Positions 44,569-52,152 of a stretch of DNA of 54,794 nt are shown here, piece after piece. The translations under genes were made by a program, and so were the position numbers. The stretch covers positions 1-54,794 of the forward strand of contig CALXBS010000006.1 in NCBI GenBank assembly GCA_944386605.1. The letters run 5' to 3'. Below the pieces are notes generated by a model. That model did no database searches, had not been told where the DNA came from, and worked only from the letters and a program-made list of their open reading frames with translations. Numbering within the stretch: the stretch's first letter is position 1; each line of letters starts with the position of its first letter. The DNA comes from an uncultured Clostridia bacterium. GTDB lineage: Bacteria > Bacillota > Clostridia > TANB77 > CAG-465.

Positions 44569-44627
44569 TTTTTTCACTCCTTAAATTATCTTAATCTATA
44601 CTAACTATTATTTCTAATAGATTAGAA

Positions 44628-44909
44628 CTAATTTTCATTATAAAAAGGATTTTCATTTCCTGCTATATATTGATTCTTGATTTTAAATTCTTCTATATCC
44701 TCGGCAGTTACTTGATATTCATAAGATAAAGCTTCTTCTGAAATATCTTTAGTTGGAACAAACTGATAATCTTCTTTTTCAATATCCTCATAAGAATCCA
44801 TTTGTGTTACAGAAACACTTTGTGGTAATATGAGCATAAAGACGATAACAGAAAATAAAGAAATCATACTAAATACGCCACTCATTAAAATTATATTTCT
44901 TTTATTCAT
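44628..44909 (-). CDS. Small single-span protein, PilP-like in position
   Basis: 93 residues: membrane segment at about 6-29 and an acidic tail ending GNENPFYNEN. The Asn-Pro-Phe ending and its place after the PilO-like gene recall PilP, but it is too short for a confident match. AAGGAGG precedes the ATG. Confidence 0.55.
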   Translation of the reverse strand: MNKRNIILMSGVFSMISLFSVIVFMLILPQSVSVTQMDSYEDIEKEDYQFVPTKDISEEALSYEYQVTAEDIEEFKIKNQYIAGNENPFYNEN

Positions 44910-44919
44910 GTGTTCCTCC

Positions 44920-45522
44920 TTATTTTAGAATAACAATATCTTTTACATCAAATGTAGCTTTAATTTGTGTTCCAGATACATATTCCATTTCTATGTTATC
45001 TAACTTAAAAGAAAGCTCACTATCACTTTCTAAATGAAAAATAAATTCAGCTACATCTGTATAACTACCTTCTACTTGAATTGTAAAAATAGAATCTTCT
45101 TTTGTTTCTTCAGAATTTAAAGAATTTCCTGGTTCTGCTACAACAATTTCTAAATGATTTGCTGAAGCATAATTTCCAAGTTTGATCCAAATATATTCTA
45201 TGCTATATTTATCTTTTGCATTTAGCTCATTAATCATTGTGACTGTTTCAGGACTAATTGCCTCATATTTTGCTTTTTCTTGTTCAAATTCCTTTTTTAA
45301 GCTATTTAATTTATTTTCTAAAATGCTATACTTTGTACTTTCTAATTCTAAACTAGTTTCTGCAACTTTTACTTGCTCTTTCTTCTCTGCAATTTGTTTT
45401 AAGGAAAGAATAGACACATTTCCAAATTGTATTCCCTTCCATCCTGCAATTACCAAAAGACTTGTGATAAGAACAAATGTTACTAACACAACGCAATTTT
45501 TTATCTTATATGATTTGATCAT
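44920..45522 (-). CDS. pilO: PilO-like pilus assembly protein
   Basis: 200 residues with the PilO plan: short cytoplasmic start, a membrane segment (NCVVLVTFVLITSLLVIAGW), a coiled coil of about 60 residues (EKKEQVKVAETSLELESTKYS onward), then a ferredoxin-like domain with FTIQVEGSYTDVAEFIFHLES, the most typical PilO stretch. PilO pairs with PilN in the inner membrane. The ATG overlaps the stop of pilMN by ATGA, with GGTGGTGAG upstream. Confidence 0.82.
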   Translation of the reverse strand: MIKSYKIKNCVVLVTFVLITSLLVIAGWKGIQFGNVSILSLKQIAEKKEQVKVAETSLELESTKYSILENKLNSLKKEFEQEKAKYEAISPETVTMINELNAKDKYSIEYIWIKLGNYASANHLEIVVAEPGNSLNSEETKEDSIFTIQVEGSYTDVAEFIFHLESDSELSFKLDNIEMEYVSGTQIKATFDVKDIVILK

Positions 45523-47036
45523 GGCAACTCACCACCAATTTCTATTACGGTAACATTTCCATTTTTGACATCTTGAATGGTAACATTTTGTAAAGTGTTT
45601 TGTAATTTTATTTCAGATACAAAATATCCTAAATCCGCATAATCATCTGCTTGCGCTACAATTGTAATATGTTTATTATCATCTGAGCGAATAGAAATTA
45701 ATGTTACCTTTTCTGGTATGATTTTCATAATATTTTGCAAGAATGAAGCCACATGATAAGTGGAAGCATTTTCTTTGGAATCTTGCATGATAGCATCTAC
45801 TTTTTGATTGACCGCTGCATACTGATCTTTATTTTCTGTTATATAGTCAATATCGGAATGAATATTTGTAATATTTTCCCCAATGATTTCTAAGTTTTCA
45901 TTTACATCTTTTACAATTTTATCTACCTGCTGGTTATAAAAAAAGCCAAAGACAGTATATACTACAAATACAAAAGAAACGAGTACACAAGCATAACTTA
46001 AAAATTTCGTATTTTTATTTAATTGTTTTACATTTTGATGTTCCAATGATCTTTTCTCATTTAACAAAAAATTATTTTTTCTATTCCCTAAAAGATGTTC
46101 ATAAGAAAGTGTCATTGCCTCTAGTACTTCTACAATTTCAGCAAGATTTTTTTCTTCTCTTTTTACATCAACAAAAAATGGAAATAAATATTCACAAGAT
46201 AGATCAAAGTAATCTTTGAGTAAAAGATCAAAGTTTCTAAACAAATTAATATTTCCTGCTAGATAAAGTTTTTGAACTTGGGTTTTATGTTTGGTTACAA
46301 AAGTAGAAATTTCTTTTAAAATATCTTGTAATACAGGTTCTATAATTCTTTCGATTTCTTCATCATTTACTTTTTGTTCATCCGCATAAACATTGATCTG
46401 CTTACAAGTTTCATATGCTTTTTGATAAGAGCCTAACTTTTCTTTTAACCTTTCAAAAATAGGAGTTAAGCCTTTTGAAAAAGAACGAATATCTACTATT
46501 TTCCCATCTACTACGGTAGTTGCAGTTGTATTTTCACCTATATCTAGCAATATATAATTTTCATCATTCTTTTTAATTAGATTAGACATTAACAAACTAG
46601 TTGGATAAATCCCCTCTATTTTATATGTCTTCTCTTTTATATTTTCTTGTATTTCTTCTTTTTTTATGATATCAATAACACCATTATTTTTCACCTTTGT
46701 GTCCGCTAACACATAAGTATACATATATTTTTCAGGTGATTTTGCATTTTTTTCACACCATGCTTCTAGTTCCGTATTTAATACTTGTTTTAGATAGCCT
46801 GGTTTTAAATGGTTTTCTAAAATATTAAAATTAAGATAATGATTATGGCAAGAATTGATAACAATAGGAATATTTTCAGAAGAAGTTTCTGAAATAATAT
46901 TTGAAATTGCAATGTCTGTACTTATTTTTGCAAATCGAATACCATAATCCATTAGTGTTATATTTCCATTACTTACAGAAAGCTTAGCATATTTTAGTAT
47001 ACTATTTTCTAAATAAATTCCCAAACACTCAGCCAT
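45519..47036 (-). CDS. PilM-PilN fusion protein
   Basis: 505 residues. Residues 1 to about 320 are PilM-like, an actin-type ATPase fold (LGIYLENSILKYAKLSV, YILLDIGENTTATTVVDGK). A membrane segment at about 345-367 (LSYACVLVSFVFVVYTVFGFF), a coiled coil and a small domain (ASFLQNIMKIIPEKVTLISI...) then form PilN. In other species PilM binds the short cytoplasmic PilN peptide; here the two are one chain, which fixes their 1:1 ratio. First gene of the operon; AGAGGAAAT precedes the ATG. Confidence 0.85.
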   Translation of the reverse strand: MAECLGIYLENSILKYAKLSVSNGNITLMDYGIRFAKISTDIAISNIISETSSENIPIVINSCHNHYLNFNILENHLKPGYLKQVLNTELEAWCEKNAKSPEKYMYTYVLADTKVKNNGVIDIIKKEEIQENIKEKTYKIEGIYPTSLLMSNLIKKNDENYILLDIGENTTATTVVDGKIVDIRSFSKGLTPIFERLKEKLGSYQKAYETCKQINVYADEQKVNDEEIERIIEPVLQDILKEISTFVTKHKTQVQKLYLAGNINLFRNFDLLLKDYFDLSCEYLFPFFVDVKREEKNLAEIVEVLEAMTLSYEHLLGNRKNNFLLNEKRSLEHQNVKQLNKNTKFLSYACVLVSFVFVVYTVFGFFYNQQVDKIVKDVNENLEIIGENITNIHSDIDYITENKDQYAAVNQKVDAIMQDSKENASTYHVASFLQNIMKIIPEKVTLISIRSDDNKHITIVAQADDYADLGYFVSEIKLQNTLQNVTIQDVKNGNVTVIEIGGELP

Positions 47037-47093
47037 ATATTTCCTCTTTTCCTCTTATGTACTACCACTAATATTGCTTATTAATGTGACTAT

Positions 47094-47122
47094 AATATAT
47101 CATAGATATGGCTTTTTTTCAA
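47094..47122 (-). promoter_or_regulatory. Predicted promoter of the pilus operon
   Basis: On the minus strand TTGAAA (47117-47122) and TATATT (47094-47099) are 17 bp apart, about 58 bp before the pilMN ATG. Confidence 0.6.
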
Positions 47123-47167
47123 TAGAAGATCAAATTGTCATACAAATGTAACATATTTGTAACTAAT

Positions 47168-47863
47168 TTATAACGATAGACGTAAAGAAAGGGCTTTTAA
47201 CTTTTGATCAATCTTTTCATAATCGGGTATATATGTTTTGACTAAGTTATAAAAAGCAGGACTATGATTTGGATAAACAATATGACATAGCTCATGAACA
47301 ATAACTGCCTCTATCATAGAGTCCTCTAACATAGCAAGACGTAAGTTAAAATTTAATTTTTTAGTTTGGCTATTGCAAGAACCAAATCTTGTATAACTAT
47401 CTCTAATACAAAAGGAGTCATAAGAAATACCTGTTTTTTGACTTAACTTTTCTAATTTTTCTCCTACTATTTTCTTTGTTTCCTGTTTCAAAAACTTTTT
47501 TAGTAAAAAAAGAATGTATTCTTCTCTTGATTCTATTTCATACCACTCTTTGGTAAGAAAAATATATAAAACATTATTTTCAATCTTTACCATATTTTTC
47601 ATTCCTTCTGTTATTACCATATTATGTTCGATTCCATGGTATAGAAATGTTTCTTGGTGAAAAGCTTGATATTTTTGATAAAGCATTTCTTCATTTTTTT
47701 GAATCCATTCCAAAGCTTTTCTTTTACTTACATAGTAAGGTATCGTTACTTTTAAAACATGATCACGAAAAAATACCTTTAAACTCTTTGCATTTTTATA
47801 TTTACAAATTACAATTGGAATCTTCTTTTCCTTTAATTTTATATATTCATATTCTTTTACCAT
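47168..47863 (-). CDS. YgjP-like metallopeptidase domain protein (DUF45)
   Basis: 231 residues. The zinc motif HELCH (VIVHELCHIVYPNHSPAFY) and the conserved DSYTRFGSCNSQTKKLNFNLRLA mark the YgjP/DUF45 family of predicted zinc hydrolases; the third ligand is the His in YPNHSP. The physiological substrate is not settled. The ATG at 47863 has no clear ribosome binding site, and TATAAT stands only 7 nt before it, so a leaderless message is possible. The in-frame GTG at 47887 is also without a site. Confidence 0.85.
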   Translation of the reverse strand: MVKEYEYIKLKEKKIPIVICKYKNAKSLKVFFRDHVLKVTIPYYVSKRKALEWIQKNEEMLYQKYQAFHQETFLYHGIEHNMVITEGMKNMVKIENNVLYIFLTKEWYEIESREEYILFLLKKFLKQETKKIVGEKLEKLSQKTGISYDSFCIRDSYTRFGSCNSQTKKLNFNLRLAMLEDSMIEAVIVHELCHIVYPNHSPAFYNLVKTYIPDYEKIDQKLKALSLRLSL

Positions 47864-47902
47864 GATCCAAATTATATCATAAAACACTCGTTTTTGCTAG
47901 AA

Positions 47903-47937
47903 TAAAAAAGAAAAATCATGGATAAAAATATCCACGA
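47903..47937 (-). terminator. Terminator downstream of the split surface gene
   Basis: TCATGGATA (47916-47924) pairs with TATCCACGA (47929-47937) with one G-U pair; on the minus strand a T-rich run follows. Similar ATCATGGA hairpins end the units at 50.69 and 52.09 kb. Confidence 0.8.
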
Positions 47938-47998
47938 CTTTTCAGCATATTGTTTCAAAATATTATTTCAAATATTATTTCAAACATTATTTCAAATA

Positions 47999-50433
47999 TT
48001 ATTTCTTTTTATTTTTTCTAACAATTAGCACAACTATAACAATTCCAACTACTGCAACTATTGCAACGACTACATATACCCATACTTGTATATCCGATGT
48101 ATCTATATCTACAACTTTATCTATTTTCTTAAATTTTGCTATAAATGTAATATCTTTAGTAACTACATACTCATTTGGATCTACTTCAACTTCTTCTCCA
48201 TTTTCTACAATTACCCATTTATCAAATTCATATCCTTCATCTGGTACTGGTGTTGGTACTTTTTCTGGTGTTTCTCTATTCTTTACATATTCTTCTGTTT
48301 CTCCTTCTAGTTTTCCTCCTTCTTCTGTTTCATAGGTTACTTTATGCACTTTTTCTTCTCCTATTACTACTTTTGCTTGATAAATATCCGTTACAGACAA
48401 CATATTATCTATATAGTCAGCTTCTCCTGTTCCTTCACTTTCTTCTATAGTTGCTACATATTTATCTTCATCCATATTTACAATCCCTGATTTTACAGAG
48501 GATACTATTGTTCTATCAGATGTAATTTCTGCATTTCTTATATCATAATGATCTGTAAAACTTACTGAATATGTCTCATTATTAAGTTTATTTCCATTTT
48601 CATCTACCTCATATATAGTATAATTTTTATTTTCATCATCATTTTCTACATTTATTTGTACACTTCCACTGCCATTTATCACTTCCAATTTTTCTACTTT
48701 AATAAGAGTATCATCTTCAAATAATCCTATATAATAGATTCCATCTATTCCTATTTTATCGACAATAATATTTTTTTCCTCTAAATGTTCAAAACCTAAA
48801 TTTGGAGACTTTAACATAGCTATACTTCTCATATCTTCCACATAGCTCATAAATGGTAAAAATGACGTATATATCCCGCTACTTTTATGAGAATTTAATA
48901 TTTCTTTCTGATGATTTATTACTTCATAATTTTTATAATATACATAAATTGGTTCTCCTTGATTTATAAAGCCTGATATATTATATTTCCAATAAATTGT
49001 ATTTGTATCTTTTACATAAACATATTTTAAATTAACATTTTCAATAAATATTTTTATAATTTCTAACATATCATTTGGTGCATTTTCTATAATCTGCCAT
49101 CTATCATTATTTTCATATTCTGATGAGAGCATAAATTCATCACTTAATTTTTGAGCATAAAGAGCCTCATCTCCAATATAAAAGGATGTAAAAGTTAATT
49201 GATTAACTCCAGTATTTCCTAATAAAATTTCTGCTTTTCCTGTATTTTGATCAATCCACTTTATTTTTTCTGTTGCATATGTATTAGGATTTCTATTTAC
49301 ATAATCTTCTTCTGAATATATTTTGTATACCATATTAATCTCATTATATTCATTTGGCTTTACTAAACCACTTAAATTTAAAATCTCAAAAGAAGTTAAC
49401 TCGTCATTTCGTTCTATTAGATATATTCCACGAACCGCTCGATCATCTAAATTACAGAACATCCAAATATCCTCTTGCTTTAAATACTCAGGAAATATAA
49501 CTTGAATTTGCTGATTTTCTATTAAATCAATGATCTGATAAGATTCTCCTAAATCAATTTGCTCTTCTTCTAAAGAAATAAAAGAAAATTTAATTTCTAC
49601 ATTTTGTAAAAGATCTTGTAAATATGCTAAATATTCTGTTGTCCCTTCTACTTTTATATTTATTACTGTACCTTTTGGAATCTTTAAGTCAAAATAATAC
49701 TCATTACTTTCTTCTAAATCCTTAAAATATACTTCTTCTACCTGTGGCAACAATGTATTTCCTTCATAAATTCCATAATTGGGATAATAAAATCCTATAG
49801 ATTTAGCTTGACTGGAACGTATTCCCATATATTTTATAATATTATTTTCATAACTTACTGCATATAACTGTATAGTCATAGCTAGATCCTCGTTAAAAAG
49901 AATAATTGATGGTTTTTCTTCTACAGGATTTTCTACTCTTAAGTTAATTTCTATTTTTTCCCTCTTACCTCAAATAAATATTCAGATTGTAAATCTTCTA
50001 TTTTTATTTCTTTATAATATACAAATTCTCCATATCGAATTTCACTCTGTAATAAATTTTCATTTTCATAATAGTCAAAATACTTCATATATAGCTTTAT
50101 ATCTTCTGTTGGCACTTTTTCTAATTCATAGGTATAAATTTTATTTTCTTTTTGTATAAATTTTAGATATATATATTCATTTGAATTAGTTTTACCTGCC
50201 ATAATAGAATCATCTTGTTCAAACATTAAAGAATATTCATTTAAAAATTCCTCATCTAATTGACTTATATCTAGTTTTATCGTTACTTTATCTATTGTAT
50301 CTTCTATGGCATTTTGCTTATATATACTTCCAATGGTAATTACGGACATTGTTACAATTAAAAGTAACCATAGAAAAACAGTAATAATGGATACTTTTCG
50401 TTTTTTATTATCCTTCTTTTTCTCCTCGTCCAT
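47999..50433 (-). pseudogene. Surface protein of the DTSDI family, split by a frameshift at an A6 tract
   Basis: Two open frames join into one protein of about 810 residues. 50433-49951 encodes the Lys-rich head, the membrane segment (VSIITVFLWLLLIVTMSVITIG) and the first domain to LFEVRGKK. After a run of six A (49954-49959) TAG follows. One more A would continue IEINLRVENP..., matching the intact paralogue at 52153-54627. The rest (down to 47999) holds the ectodomain, a Listeria-Bacteroides-type repeat (DEGYEFDKW...ITFIAKFKK) and the C-terminal anchor after DIDTSDIQ. It could be a pseudogene, a contingency locus or a sequencing error. Confidence 0.8.
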
Positions 50434-50439
50434 ATATCT

Positions 50440-50655
50440 TTCTCCTTCCATTTATCTTTAGTTTTTGCATTTTTATGTTATTTATTCTTTTTTAACATAA
50501 TTAGACTAAAACATAGTTTTGGGGATGTTTTTAAAACTATGTTGTGTGTGTGTGTGTGTGTGTGTAGTCCAATCATACTTTCAAAGTTTTTTGTTAACAT
50601 AAACTTTTATACTTTTCTGCAATATTTCTATTACATCCGCATACTACCATTTTTA
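50440..50655. repeat. Surface-gene upstream element, copy 2
   Basis: Same element as at 14344-14572, with (TG)11 at 50543-50565 and the inverted repeat ACATAGTTTT/AAAACTATGT beside it. It precedes the split surface gene. Confidence 0.85.
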
Positions 50656-50682
50656 TTTTATTTTTACAATGGACTTTTCAGC

Positions 50683-50713
50683 AAAAAATCATGGACTTTT
50701 ATATATCCATGAT
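50683..50713 (-). terminator. Terminator of the fourth AAA_14 ATPase
   Basis: ATCATGGA (50688-50695) pairs with TCCATGAT (50706-50713); on the minus strand TTTTTTGC follows. Confidence 0.85.
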
Positions 50714-50725
50714 TCTATTTTTTTA

Positions 50726-51925
50726 TTATTGATTGTTTTCCAATAACCAGCTAATAATATTTTTATGAATAATTCCATTTTGAGAAAAATCTGTCTTATC
50801 TAAAGAAAGAACATATTTTGGATAATTATCATTTATTTCATCAAAAGCGCCAAATTCTCTATCAACTACTTTAGAATCTGATAGCAAGTATGTTACTTGA
50901 ATATATATTTTTTCATTTGTTTTAGTAGCTATAAAGTCTATTTCTCCGTTTTTTAATTTTCCTATATAAACATTATATCCTCTTTCTAATAATTCATTAT
51001 AAACAATATTTTCCAGTGCATAACATTTATTCATTTCATAATTATTATTCTTAATTTGTGCAATTCCTAAATCTGTCATATAGTATTTATTTAAAGTCTT
51101 TAATACACTTCTTCCATGAACATCATACCTATATATTTTTTTGATAATTAAAGCCTTACATAAAGCGTCTAGATAAAGATATAACGTACCTGTTGATATA
51201 AATTTCCCTTTATTCTTTAAAAAATTAATTATATTTTCTGCTGAAAATTCTCGACCAGTTGTATCTACTACATATTGTAACAAAAGATCAAATAAAATCG
51301 TATCTTTTAATCCTAATCTTTCTACAACATCTCTTAATATTATGGAATCAAATACGCTATAAAGATAATCTTTAATATTGTTTTCATCTTCAAACTGAGT
51401 TCTATTTGGAAGTCCACCCCACTTAACAAAATCCCAAAAAGTTTCTTCATTCATAGGATCTTTTTTTGTTAATTCTACAAATTCTTTATAACTTAATGGA
51501 TAAATATGAAATAATACATATCTTCCAGATAAAACCGTAGATAATTCATTTGACAATAGTTTACTATTAGATCCTGTAATAAATATACTAATATTTTCTA
51601 TGGAAGCTCTAAGTGAATTAATAACTTCCTCAAATTTTTCTACTTTTTGAATTTCATCTAAAAATATATAATATTTCTTCTGGTCTTTTATTTTTTCTTT
51701 TATGTATTGATTTAAAACTTTATAATCCTGCAAATTTTCGTATTCTATAAATTCAAAATTTATATAAATAATATGTTCCTCATCTACACCCTTTTCAGTT
51801 ATTTCACTCATAATTTGTTTTAATATAACAGATTTTCCACATCTTCTAATTCCTACTAAAATTTTTACTAAATCACTATCATAAAATCCTCTAATTCTTG
51901 ATAAATACATCTCTCTTTTTAACAT
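50726..51925 (-). CDS. AAA_14/DUF4143 ATPase
   Basis: 399 residues. Walker A GIRRCGKSVIL, Walker B YYIFLDEIQ, sensor FITGSNSKLL. The C-terminal region GEIDFIATKTNEKIYIQVTYLL keeps the acidic residues but not the Lys of the nuclease-like fold, as in the 32.9-kb copy. AGGTGG precedes the ATG at 51925; the GTG at 51934 is part of that site. It stands between two paralogous surface genes that share their upstream element, so it may have come in with, or moved between, those units. Confidence 0.82.
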   Translation of the reverse strand: MLKREMYLSRIRGFYDSDLVKILVGIRRCGKSVILKQIMSEITEKGVDEEHIIYINFEFIEYENLQDYKVLNQYIKEKIKDQKKYYIFLDEIQKVEKFEEVINSLRASIENISIFITGSNSKLLSNELSTVLSGRYVLFHIYPLSYKEFVELTKKDPMNEETFWDFVKWGGLPNRTQFEDENNIKDYLYSVFDSIILRDVVERLGLKDTILFDLLLQYVVDTTGREFSAENIINFLKNKGKFISTGTLYLYLDALCKALIIKKIYRYDVHGRSVLKTLNKYYMTDLGIAQIKNNNYEMNKCYALENIVYNELLERGYNVYIGKLKNGEIDFIATKTNEKIYIQVTYLLSDSKVVDREFGAFDEINDNYPKYVLSLDKTDFSQNGIIHKNIISWLLENNQ

Positions 51926-52080
51926 TTCTACCACCTATTATTATTATAATCCTTTTTAACAATTTTATCAAGTTATTTCTCAAACGAGAAATAACTTTTG
52001 AATTATTGCGTTATATTTTTTAAATAAGAAATTATTTTCTAACTACCTAGTATTATTTTTCTATTATCATATGTTATTTT

Positions 52081-52143
52081 ATAAAAAATATCATGGATTT
52101 TATTATAAAATTTACAAATGAACTTTACATATAAATCCATGAT
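52081..52143 (-). terminator. Terminator of the intact surface gene
   Basis: ATCATGGATTT (52090-52100) pairs with AAATCCATGAT (52133-52143), with a long AT-rich loop; on the minus strand ATTTTTTAT follows. Confidence 0.7.
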
Positions 52144-52152
52144 TCTTTTTTA

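Noticed and set aside
48086-48450. Plus-strand open frames of 74 and 91 codons rich in Leu, Tyr and Phe over the surface gene (also at 52243-52622)
   Set aside because: They are antisense shadows of the conserved Glu/Lys-rich part of the surface proteins. They recur in both paralogues only because the coding strand is conserved; no binding sites are present.
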